In this document: piece by piece, positions 1-10,308 of the stretch
Numbering within the stretch: the first letter of the stretch is position 1
Layout of the letters: each line of letters starts with the position of its first letter
Source: Rhynchopus sp. YZ270_cl-10
Lineage: Eukaryota > Euglenozoa > Diplonemea > Diplonemida > Diplonemidae
DNA length: 64,000 bases
Reading direction: 5' to 3'
NCBI GenBank assembly: GCA_964035575.1
Contig: OZ037889.1
Coordinates: 744,001 to 808,000, forward strand
Made by a program: the position numbers and the translations under genes
Notes under the pieces: generated by a model
The model's database searches: none
Told to the model about the DNA's origin: nothing
The model's input: only the letters and a program-made list of their open reading frames with translations

Positions 1-81
1 TCTTGCCACCATCGGGTGCGGGGGGGAATATGTTGGTTTTTTTGAAATGTGGCTGTCTCTTCAGGGGGGTTGAAAAAGAGG

Positions 82-3000
82 TTAGAGGTTGGAAGTCCCC
101 AGGTACGAAGCGCAGAGCTCTTCTGTCCTGAAAGACTGGGCTTCATGCGCTCAAAGAGCGTCACCCTTTAAAGATATGGCTTGACACATACCACTTCTGT
201 GTGAGTGCGTGTATCGTCTTTTTGTACGTGCGCTCCTTCTCCTGCTCCGCAGCGACACGTTCGTTCAGCTCGTTCCTCAACGAAGAAGTCGACTCCTGCA
301 GTGCCTCACTGTGGGGAAAAGGGAAGTAGATGTGCAAAGGTTGTGTCTTTACTTGGTCGACAATGACCTCCCCGAGGCAGGGTATGTACACATAGTCGCC
401 CCAAAGGCTATTTGTCCTGACATGATAAAACACAACTCGTCTTCTATTTTTTTTCTCTTTTTCAAAAATTATTGGAACAGTATAGTAACCACCTGTACAA
501 GCGCCACTGTTTTTTAATGCTCTCTGTATTGACGCCCACAACCCATGACCCTCTACATACCGCTCTGCCATGGTGGACGAGAGACGTGTGTGCATTGTGT
601 TGTCTGCGGACTGTGCACGGCGCTGCAGGTCTTGGTTTTCGCCTTCAAGGAGGGAGACCGTGTGGGAGAGGCTGGAGACCTCGTGTTCGAGGGATTTGGT
701 GTTTGCGGCCTCTGTGGTGAGGCGTGTCTGGAGGGCGGTGTTCTTCTTGGTGAGGAGCGAGATGGAGCCCTCCTTGGCGGCGATGGTGGCGCCCATCTCC
801 TCGCGCACGCCGGACACTGCCTGCGAGGTGCGGCTGCTCTCTGTGAGGCGCAGCTCAAGGTCGTTGATCGAGCGCTGCAGCTGCAGGTTGTGGTCCTGCA
901 GCTCGCGGATGCGCTGCTCTGTGTTAGTGTTGTCCTCCCTCTCACGGCGCAGCTGTTCGGTCTTCTCGTTGAGCCGCTTCTCCCTCTCCTCAACCTCCCG
1001 CTGCAGCTCTCTGTTCGTCGTCTCATAGGTGCGTGTCTGCTGCTCGCTCAGACGCAGATCTGTTGTCAGCTTGTTTTCCTTGGTCACTGCGGTTGTGCGG
1101 AAGCTCTTCACCTCCTTCTCCGATGCGAGGAGGCGTGTCTGCAGCTCCACCATCTGCTGGTTGGAACCCTGCAGATCCGCACGCAAGGAGTCGCCTTGGC
1201 GGGAGAGCTCTGCGTTTTCTATGCTGCGACGTTCCTTCTCTGCCTCCAGCTGTGATACGGCGTCAAGCAGACGTTTGTTCTCAGAGGACAGCTTCGACAC
1301 TTGGTCAACAACACGCCTGCTCGCGCCTGTGTCGGACTGAATAGAGGTTTCGAGGGTGCGGTTCTCAACACTCAGACGCTTGACAACAGCCTTGAGGTCG
1401 TTCACCTCCGCAACACTGTGCTGCAGCATGCCCTCCGCCTCTTGCTCCACGTCCTTGAGACGCAGCTCCAGTGCACAGCGTGCCTGTACCTCTGACGCCA
1501 GGTCTGCTTCGAGTGTGCGTGTCTTTGTCGCGGTGGCCTCGAGGTCAGCATTCAGGTCGTTCTCAGCACTGCGCCTGCGTAGGTCCTGCGACTCTAGTCG
1601 GTCGATGATCTCCTCCTTCGTCTTGAGTGTATGCGATAGAACCTCGATGCGTGCCTCCAACGCACCGTTCTGGTCGGATGCGGCTTCAACAGAGCGGAGA
1701 CGTTGCTGCAGGTGTTTGGCTTGTCCGTTGGATCGTTCGAGGTCTTCTTCACGGTCGCGGAGGACAGCCTCCAGGCCGTTGACACGGCCTTCCAGCTGCC
1801 CGCGTTGGGCATGCGCATCCTTCAGGTGTGCTGCGCTCTCCGTCAGCTCTTTGTTGGCAGCGACCAGCTCTTCAAGACGGCCACGCAGCTCGCTGTTGGC
1901 GGATTGGAGCGCATTGGCCTCACGCATTGTGTCCTTGAGGAGCGTGTTGCGCTCACGCACCGTCTCCTCAAGGTGCTCAATGGTGGTGACCTGCGTTGCC
2001 ATCTGCTTCTGGAGGTCCGCCATCTTGCCCTCGAGGGCCGTGCCTGAGGAGACCTGCGCCTCTGCTGCGAGCAGCTGGTTCGTCAGGTCCGCAATGCGCT
2101 GTCCGTCACGCGTCTTCTCATCAGAGGAGTCAATGAGGACGCTCTCTAGCGCCTTGATGTTGCCCTCCAGTTGTGCAGACCGTGCACCGTGCTCCTCGAG
2201 AATGGCAAGGCGTGTCTGCATCTCCTCCGACACACCGTTCTGTTTTGCCAACGTCGCGTCGAGGTGTGCCGCCAGCTCTTGTGCAGACTCACGCTCGCTA
2301 CGCAGCTGTTCGCACTCTGCCGCCTGCTGCCTGGCACGCTCCTCAATGCGTGCAATGTGTTCCCCCTTTGCAGTGGCGTCATCGACCGCCCTGCTGTGCT
2401 GCTCATCGAGGTGGCGGTTCTGCTCTGTCAGCCACTGCGCTTCGGAGCGGAGTCGCTCGCACTCGTCACGGAGTGTGTCGAGGTGTGCACCGTGCTCACC
2501 GACACGCATGTGTGCATCGTCGATGGCCGATGTCTTGTCGGCAAGCTCCTCCTCCAAGGTGCGTGCACGCTGCTCCAGGGAGGCGTGGTCGTGCTTCTGG
2601 GCAGTCAGCGTGGTCTGTGTCGCAGCGAGCTGGCTTGCAAGCTCGGCGTTCTCCACATTGCGCTCCTCCAGCTGCCCTTTCGTCTTGTCCAGCTGGTGCA
2701 TCGCAGCCTCGCGCCGCTCCACCTCTGCCCGCAGACTGTCGATCTGCGCATCACGTCTCCGCACCTCATCCTCCAGGTCACCCTTCGCACGCTCCTCCTC
2801 ACGGCGCATCGCCTTTGCCTTTTCTGCAGACACCTCAAAGTCTGTGAAGTTTGCCCTCAGTGTGCTGAGCTCCCGGCTAAGATGTTCGCGTTGGTCTTCG
2901 GAATGCGTGAGGTCGCTTTTGAGGCGAGAGATGCCGTCGTTTTCGAGTTGAAGCTGTTTGAGTCTGTCGGTCAAAACGTTGTTCCGTTTGTTCAGCTCCT

Positions 3001-4807
3001 CGATCTCGAGGGAGCGGAGGGCGAGCACCTCCTGCAGCCCCTTCGCTTTGCCTTCGTAGCCGCTCTTCTGGACCATCTCTACTTCCATGTCGGAAAGCTT
3101 CTGCAGAAGGTCCTCCCGTTGTGCGCCTGCCTGCGCCAACTCCTCTTCCACCTGCTTGCGGCGTGCCACCTCGAAGTCAAGGGTATGCGACGTTTCGTCT
3201 CTCTGTGACACCCGACGTTCCTCCTTTGAGCGAAGCTGTGCGATGCTGTCTGTCTTCAGATGGAGTTCGTGTTCTAACATTTTGATTGTTTTCATATTGC
3301 CTTCTGAGGCGTGGAGACGCGCTTCAAGCTCCGCAATACGCTGCTTGGAGATACGGTGGCGTGCGCCTTCCCCTGCAAGGTCTTCTTCGTTGCGCTGCAT
3401 TGCCCCTTCTAGGACCTCTAGCTTTGTTTCGAGGGCAGCTTTCTGCGCACCTACTGATTCAAGGTCGCGTATGTGGCTTTCAAGGTTGCGGGCATGCGCT
3501 TCTGCTTCGGCGATGCGAGATTCAGCTTCTTGCGTGCGGTTGGTCTCCCGACGCAGTTCATCCGCTTTGCCTGCGATGAGAACGGTGCGTTGTGAGAGCT
3601 CCGCCTCGAGGGCTTGGTTGGCGTGCATGAGGTCATCGGATTGGCGTTTTTCGTCGTTGCGTTGTGCCTGTTGGCGTTCGAGACGTTCGAGCAATGCTGC
3701 GTTTTGTGCGGACAGCTTTTCGGTGCCTTCCTGAAGCTCTTCGATGCGGAGGCGGTGGTTGCTGATCTCGGTTGTTTTATGGCTGAGGTCTTGACGCAGT
3801 GCGGCAGCAACGCTGTCACGTTCTGCTTCTAAGGCAACTCTGCCGTTCTCTAGTGCAGCTGTCGCATCTAATTGGTGCATGAGGCGTGCACGTAGCTCTT
3901 CTGTCTCAGCGGATGCCTTCTCAATCTCAAGGTTTTTGACAACAAGGAATGCACTTCCTTCGCCCTTTTCATGCTCGGTCTTCTCAAGGAGGCTAGCCTT
4001 GTGGTGTAAATGCTGGTTCAGTTCCTCGCATTTCAGGCGAAACGCTTGCTTCTCTTGCCGTTCGCATTCTAACGTCGCTGTCTTCTCCTGCACCATAGAC
4101 TCAAGCCCCGCAATCCGCCCCTCAAGCACCTTTGTATCCCCACGGAGTTTTTGCTGGGAGAGTTCGTCCTCGAGTTGGGTTAGTTTGCGCTGCATGTTGG
4201 AGAGCTCGAACTGCTTGCCTTCAAGCTTGCGTTCTAACTCTGCGACAAGAGGGGTTGGGGCGGCGGCGGCCGCCCTGCTTGGTATGCCAGCATTGTAGCC
4301 TCCCGCCGTGTAAGTAGAGGCAGGCGCTGCTGGCGCCGCACTGTATGTCGTCATGCCCACCCTCCCCGCAGAAGGGAGAAACGAAGAACGGGGTGTAGCA
4401 TTGCCTGCACGGTACTGCTGGTCGACACTGTCGCTGACACTGCGCGCGGTGTAGCTCCGGTTCATCTCCGTCTGGTCAAAGCCTGCCTTAGGTGTGGACA
4501 CCAAAGGGTCCCTCTTCAACACCGTCGACGAAGGAAGATACGGCTTTGTAAAGGAAGCACCAAGCCTTGGTGTTGTAGTGCTTGTATCGAGGTGCAGGCG
4601 CCGCTCCGTTCGTGGCGTGGTGGTCAAATCCAAAGCACCGCGTGGAGGAGACGAACCTCTCGGAAGAAAGCGGCTGGTGGGGTTGTGGCTGGCATGGCTC
4701 TCATTAGGGTTGACCCGAGCAGGGGACCCAAGCAGGGAAGAGGAGAACGCAGGCCGTCCACTAACATATGAGCTTCCAGGCACATAGGCGCTGCTGGCGC
4801 CATTCAT
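82..4807 (-). CDS. Long coiled-coil protein, three exons proposed
   Basis: The start is the ATG at 4807; the frame stays open further upstream, but that stretch is low-complexity leader. Residues 1 to about 180 are rich in Ser, Pro and Thr with several TP/SP sites. The rest is almost unbroken heptad coiled coil (leucine, glutamate, glutamine and arginine rich), so a filamentous scaffold, tether or cytoskeletal protein is likely. I do not recognise a family. The coiled coil is interrupted by non-helical sequence at 309-560, which begins GTATGT and ends TTTTCCCCACAG on the minus strand. Removing it joins MAER to EALQES and restores the heptads, so I call it an intron of 252 nt; it is a multiple of three and has no stop. 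A second GTATGT donor lies at 191. A candidate last exon is 82-127 (acceptor TCTTTCAG), giving about 1469 residues. The exact C-terminus is uncertain, but the coding body is secure. Confidence 0.8.
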
Positions 4808-5164
4808 TGCTTGTTTTCTTTCCCTGCAGGATATGATGGTATAGGGGGTGAGATAATAGGGGGTGGGAGAATAAGGGGAAGACGTGGTACATGAGGGATT
4901 GTTCTTTTTTGCAACCGAAAGAGGAAAGACCGAAGGTAGATCACGGTACACAACATAAAAAGAAAAAAATGATGAACGTGCCTCGCACATTTCATCGAAA
5001 GAAAAGCAGTAGGACCCAAGGCTTCACATATAACACAAAATGGGGTCGGGGGTCGTACTCGGCTCACATAATTCTCGCGGATGGGAACTCCTGTGTGGTG
5101 GTTGGTGTTGCGGATATTATAAGCTAGGCTGCCTGAGTGAGCCAGGGGATGTGCTTCACTACTT
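4808..5164. other. Intergenic spacer between the two coiled-coil genes
   Basis: There is no supported gene here. The part next to 4807 is the presumed leader of the coiled-coil gene and contains CTGCAG 14 nt before the ATG on the minus strand, which could be the acceptor of a 5' UTR intron. The rest is A/T-rich with purine runs. Confidence 0.5.
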
Positions 5165-8100
5165 TTAGACACCCCATTTCCCTCCAATATTTTCCTTAAC
5201 AAAACGATGAGGCAAGTTTGGTGATGCACATAGGATGTATATCTACGCCCTTTTTTTGTGCATAACTCACCTTAAAAGAAAACTTAGATGTAATTTCGTG
5301 TGCACAGGTCGTAAAGAAGACACAGCGCATACCTTCTTAAGCACACCCTTCTCCTCATTACTGAGCTCCAGCATCGTTGCAATGACTGGAACCAGGTTTG
5401 ACTGCACGTCACGGTTCTTTTCTGCTATAAATCTGTTTGGATTTGGGTGTTGTGGCTTTGGTTTTGACTTTGTATTTGAATATCCCCATGCTTTAAATTA
5501 TTGAAAAGGGCATGCAGAACACTTTCATAGCATAACGTAGCAAAGCTATGTCTTTCGTCCAATTTTGTGTGATTTTTCATACTTGACGAGAATATTCTTG
5601 AGATAGTCCATATTGACCTTGCCTCGCGACTCAGAGGCACGTTGCTCGTTCTGCCCCTTGGACAGCTCGTTGAGCCGTTCCATGTTGTTGTCTCTCTGCT
5701 TCGTCACCTCAGCCACCTTCTTCGTGAGCGTATGGTTGTCTGTCTTCAGAGCCTGCAACTCGAAGTCGCGGTTTGCCTGCTGCTGCGCGAGGTACATCAT
5801 GTCGCGTCCGAAGTCTGGGTTGCCGAACCTGTACGTTGTTTAGTTTATTTTACTGATATTCCTCTCCTCGTTTTTAACAATAGTTAACGATCGGGGGCGG
5901 AAAGTTTTTCAACCCCCAAAAGAAAATGAAGTTGATAGTGCAAACGCCTCTGGGACGCAGGCACTGACACTCCGCGGGTTATCGAACCCCGGAGTGTTGC
6001 GCTTGGGTGTGTAAAGAGAATATTGCGATCGCAGCCTACCACGGCGCTTGCCACACATAGATACACTACTTTCCCAGAAACATACTTTTCACTATCAGCC
6101 TGAGCAAAGGACGGGCTGGATGACTCCCGCTGCAGCGACCGCCCCAATGTGGATGACGACAGGTCTGCTTGCCCTTCTAAGTCGTGAATACGCTTTTTAA
6201 GTTCTGAGGTTGCGCGACCTTGGATGATGGCTTCGCGCTCCTTTTCCTCTGCCGCCTTTGAAACCTGCTCGCGGGCAGTTTTGAGCTCTTTGCGCGCCTG
6301 ATCGAGACGGTCCTCGAGGGAGGTGACACGCTGCAACGCTTCTGAGTCATGCTGTGCTTTGGTGTCGGTTTGCTTGCTGGTCCACTCTGCTGTCAGATCT
6401 GCCATTGCAAGCTGGTGCTTCGAGTCTGCTTCTTCGAGTGCATGGTCCATGCGGAGCTGATACTTCGAATCGAGAACAGACATCTCTTCGAGCTGCCCTT
6501 CTGCTCGCTCCCGCGCTTCTTGCAGGGCGTGCTCTGCTTCTTCCGCTTGGAGGCCGAGTTGACTGCATTCTCTTTCGAGCTCGGTTGTTTGCTGCTCAAA
6601 GGTGTCGCACCGTTGGCGCAGCTCCATGACCAAGGTGTCTGCACTCCGCACTTTTTCTCTTTCTGTGTCGCATGCGTTGTGAAGGTCCTGCAGACGGTCC
6701 TCCGCTTCTTGCGCCTCCCGTTCACGCAGCTCCTTGGCGCGCTGTCTGAACAAAACGTACTTCTGCTTCACATCCTCCCCTGCCTCCTCCAGAGCACGGA
6801 TCTCCTCGTTTTTCTTCTCTGCCGCGGCAGTCAACACTTCGGCTTCACCTTCCAACGCTGCAACCCTTTTCTTCAGTGTGGTGCACGTTTTGCTCAGTGC
6901 AGTGTACTCTTCGTCGCTGTGGGTAGGTTTGCTCTCCTGCATATCTTCAAGGAAGGCAAGATCCTCCACCTTCGACTTCAACGAAGCAATCTCCCCTTCC
7001 AGCCGCTTCGCCTCCACCCCTTTCTCCTCTAAACGTTTCTTCGCTACAGCAGCATCCTCCCGCATCGTGTCGATCACCTCTTGTTGTTTTGCCACCTCCC
7101 TCTGCATCACCTCACTCCCTTCCGCCGTTTCCCCCGCCTCCGCAAGATCACCCTCTAGTCTGCTTACCTCCTTTCTCGCACCCTTCAATTCCTCTTCCAA
7201 ACTCTCCCAGGCTGCCGTTAAACGGGAGACCTCGGATCTTTCTGCGGTGATAGCGGTTTCGTGCTTTTGTTCTAGAGAAGAGATCTTTGCCTTCGCCTTT
7301 TCTTTGAACGCTTCAAGACGTTCAGTGACCTCGGAGGTGCGGTCATCCGCAGCAGTCAGGTCTGCCTGCAAAGAGAGTACCTTAGAATCAGTGGTAGTGT
7401 TTTGCTCTGAAGAAGCAGCCTCGAGAGAAGACACTTTAGCCTCCAATGCTGCAGTTTTGGCTGTAGAGGAGGCAAGCTGGTCTTGCACCTCAAGAAGTGA
7501 TTCTGTTGCAGTGTTGAGTTCCGTCTCGCTTTTCTCTGCGCGCGAGACAGAGTCCGTCAACTTTGTGTCCAACGCCTTAAGTTTTGCAGTAGCCTTATCC
7601 TTGAAAGATTCTAGTCTCGCGGCCTGAGTTTCAGCCTGCTCCAACTTTGCTTGTAACTCATCGGAATGCTGCTGTGTGGTGCTCAGAGATGTTATCTTTG
7701 ATTCAAAAGAAAGCTTTAACTCTGTGAGTTCCTTCTCTGCGTGGAGTGCTCTTTGTTCAGTGGTGGAGAGGTTTTCTTCGAGATCGGAAATCTTCGCTTT
7801 CGCGCGCTCTTTGAATGTTTGCAACCGATTTGCGTTTTCTGCAAGCTTTGCTTCAACTTCGGTGGTACTATTTGCTGCGGACGACGCAGTCTCTTCGAAC
7901 GCCTTTACCTTTGCTTCTAACACAGCAATCTGTTTTGCAGCCTCGTTTTGCACCTCAGAAATTTTTGCAACCGCTGCACTCTCTGACGCCTCTTTCGCAC
8001 TGAGTTGCGCTTCAAGATCACCCAATCTTTGTTTTGCCTGCATTTTATATGATTGCAGACGTGTGTTTGCCTCTTCCAAAAGGGCGTCTGAGTTGTTTGG

Positions 8101-8352
8101 GGGAGCGGTAGCGGTTGCAGAGGTAGCAGCTTCTTCTTCCATTGCTTTAATCTTGGATCTCGCCTTTTCCTTGAAGATTTCGAAACGGCTTTCAACCTCG
8201 TCAGCGCGGGCCGCTTTCTCCTCTAGCCCTTCGATCTGCTCCTCAAGTTCTTGGATCTTCTGCTTTGCGCGTCCCTTCCATATCTGCAGTTTTTTCTCCG
8301 CATCTTCCGCTTCTTGCTGTAATTGTACAATCTGTGCTTGTGCTTCTGCCAT
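5165..8352 (-). CDS. GRIP-domain golgin, four exons
   Basis: This looks like a trans-Golgi coiled-coil tether of the golgin-97/golgin-245/Imh1 type, recruited to membranes by Arl1-GTP through a C-terminal GRIP domain (family knowledge). Exon 1 (6086-8352) encodes about 755 residues of coiled coil. A motif of the form FKxKAKxKIxxLE recurs about six times in its first 350 residues. Exon 2 (5583-5828) and exon 3 (5333-5432) keep the frame and together encode DYLKNILVKFIAEKNRD followed by LVPVIATMLELSNEEKG, a good GRIP match including the conserved Tyr-Leu-Lys start. Donors are GTATGT, GTATGA and GTATGC. A candidate last exon at 5165-5194 adds ENIGGKWGV and a stop, which would make 880 residues; this end is tentative. 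The start is the ATG at 8352, where the coiled coil begins. Intron 1 (5829-6085) holds a copy of a dispersed repeat with a strong hairpin. Confidence 0.85.
5926..5999. repeat. Dispersed GTGCAAACGCC element with terminal hairpin, in golgin intron 1
   Basis: This copy begins with GTTGATAGTGCAAACGCC and ends in an inverted repeat at 5967-5997 with arms ACACTCC and GGAGTGT around GGGTTATCGAACCC. Related copies occur at 34943-34983, 39748-39795, 40021-40068 and 54873-54952; only the last also keeps the GGTTATC hairpin. The hairpin resembles a tRNA T-arm in its letters (GGTTATCGAACC), but no cloverleaf fits around it. Confidence 0.5.
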
Positions 8353-8857
8353 TTTTGAAAAAATCCCCCCTCTGAATAATATTGTTGAGTAAAAAAGAAG
8401 GGAATGGAAAATGAAAATGAATGGAAAAAAATATCTCTTTCTTGAACGCAACAACGTTTATTTTTTGCCTTTTTTTACACTCAATCCCAAATTTTTGTCC
8501 AAACTGGGTATTTTTTTAAATAAAGAACAACTATTCAAAACCGTAAAATTCTTGCTTTAATTGATTTTTCTGGTAAAACCTATGAACACGCAAAAAAAAT
8601 CGACCAGATTCGTTGAGTGACTAAAACCCAATCACCCATAGAGAGAGAGACCCAAAACGGTGATTTTCCCTGTAATTCCTTAAGGAATTGCCTTTGCCAT
8701 TTGAAAAAATATTATGACCGCAAAAATGGCAACATGTAATATGTGATGCTCAAAAGTGCAAAATTCTTGCTCCAATGGATTCTCCGGGTATATATTGTAC
8801 CTGGAGAATATGCTCATATCACTCTTCAGACCATCTGGGGTATGGTCACACACAGGT
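8353..8857. other. A/T-rich upstream region of the golgin gene
   Basis: No gene is visible. Two segments, about 8545-8580 and 8745-8790, share the phrase AAAATTCTTGCT followed by CAAT/TAATTGATT-like sequence. The same phrase, preceded by TGTGATGCTCAAAA, recurs near 50100, so this is probably a fragment of the dispersed repeat seen at 49.9-52.1 kb. Confidence 0.4.
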
Positions 8858-9271
8858 AGTATACACAGTATACACAGTATACACAGTATACACAGTATAC
8901 ACAGTATACACAGTATACACAGTATACACAGTATACACAGTATACACAGTATACACAGTATACACAGTATACACAGTATACACAGTATACACAGTATACA
9001 CAGTATACACAGTATACACAGTATACACAGTATACACAGTATACACAGTATACACAGTATACACAGTATACACAGTATACACAGTATACACAGTATACAC
9101 AGTATACACAGTATACACAGTATACACAGTATACACAGTATACACAGTATACACAGTATACACAGTATACACAGTATACACAGTATACACAGTATACACA
9201 GTATACACAGTATACACAGTATACACAGTATACACAGTATACACAGTATACACAGTATACACAGTATACAC
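8858..9271. repeat. Perfect 9-bp tandem repeat, 46 copies
   Basis: The unit AGTATACAC is repeated 46 times over 414 bp with no change that I can see. Each unit contains the palindrome GTATAC. Because nine is a multiple of three and the unit has no stop in several frames, it creates long spurious open frames (Ser-Ile-His or Val-Tyr-Thr repeats) that should not be annotated as proteins. Confidence 0.97.
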
Positions 9272-9399
9272 AGGGGGAAAACTCACTTTGTGGGCGCCGC
9301 GGGCGCACGGTACGCGTCTTTCGGGATTTTTTCCGGGAGGATGGGAGGGGTTATACAAAAACGTGTATTTGGTACCCCCAGATGGTCAAAACACAGTAA

Positions 9400-9839
9400 A
9401 CAGTACAGTACAGTACAGTACAGTACAGTACAGTACAGTACAGTACAGTACAGTACAGTACAGTACAGTACAGTACAGTACAGTACAGTACAGTACAGTA
9501 CAGTACAGTACAGTACAGTACAGTACAGTACAGTACAGTACAGTACAGTACAGTACAGTACAGTACAGTACAGTACAGTACAGTACAGTACAGTACAGTA
9601 CAGTACAGTACAGTACAGTACAGTACAGTACAGTACAGTACAGTACAGTACAGTACAGTACAGTACAGTACAGTACAGTACAGTACAGTACAGTACAGTA
9701 CAGTACAGTACAGTACAGTACAGTACAGTACAGTACAGTACAGTACAGTACAGTACAGTACAGTACAGTACAGTACAGTACAGTACAGTACAGTACAGTA
9801 CAGTACAGTACAGTACAGTACAGTACAGTACAGTACAGT
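9400..9839. repeat. Perfect 5-bp tandem repeat, 88 copies
   Basis: The unit ACAGT is repeated 88 times over 440 bp without interruption. It lies only 128 bp from the 9-bp array, separated by a GC-richer spacer. The open frames through it (QYSTV repeats) are artefacts of the repeat. Confidence 0.97.
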
Positions 9840-10221
9840 GCGATTCACATATCAGCCAAGATCTCGTTAGGCGTATACTCTGGGCCTCGTTCACTTACTA
9901 AACCACAGATGCAAATTTTTGAGCCTACGACCCCACATTAAACTCATTTCGATCCGCTGATGTTCACGCGTGGGTAAGTTTTTCACGAGTTTCAACGGTG
10001 TGAACGTCTCACATATTGGTGCACTCTTTCTGATCTCTTTGACCGGACACATGTGCAACACATGGACTTCTCCTCGCGTGTGCGGTTGATGAAACTGTTG
10101 CAAGCGTGTTCTCCATAGCAGTCTCACAAAAAATACTTCTGACAGCACACGAGTTCGGGGCTGCAAGTCCACTCAAATGCTGGACATGCATTATATCTGC
10201 CAATCCTGTGTACCAAACACC
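9840..10221. other. Spacer between microsatellite and satellite
   Basis: The base composition is more balanced than the neighbouring A/T-rich spacers, and frames of 93 and 64 codons are open on the minus strand, but neither shows a recognisable domain or clear codon bias. I see no supportable gene. Confidence 0.35.
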
Positions 10222-10308
10222 ACCCCAGGCGCTTCGCGGCGAAGGGCAGGCTTAGCCCAGCCCTTAGCCGCGAAGCGACTGGGGGGTCTGGGGGGCGGAG
10301 CCCCCCAG
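10222..10308. repeat. GC-rich double hairpin at the satellite edge
   Basis: Two adjacent inverted repeats lie here. The first has arms CGCTTCGCGGC and GCCGCGAAGCG around a second-order palindrome GGCTTAGCCC, with outer arms CCCCAG/CTGGGG. The second is CTGGGGGG-CGGA-GCCCCCCAG. They are far richer in GC than anything else nearby and end exactly where the 406-bp satellite starts. Confidence 0.8.

Noticed and set aside
1356-2951. A 531-codon plus-strand frame opposite the first coiled-coil gene
   Set aside because: It is the antisense shadow of the coiled coil; its Ser/Arg/Cys-rich composition follows from the complementary codons.
4804-4990. N-terminal extension of the first coiled-coil protein and of the golgin (8353-8454)
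   Set aside because: The extra codons are low-complexity, hydrophobic or Ser/Pro stretches typical of A/T-rich leader DNA; the downstream ATGs fit the protein better.
8756-9941. Long open frames of 381-388 codons through the microsatellites
   Set aside because: They consist almost wholly of SIH, VYT or QYSTV repeats produced by the tandem DNA units, are open on both strands and have no unique domain.
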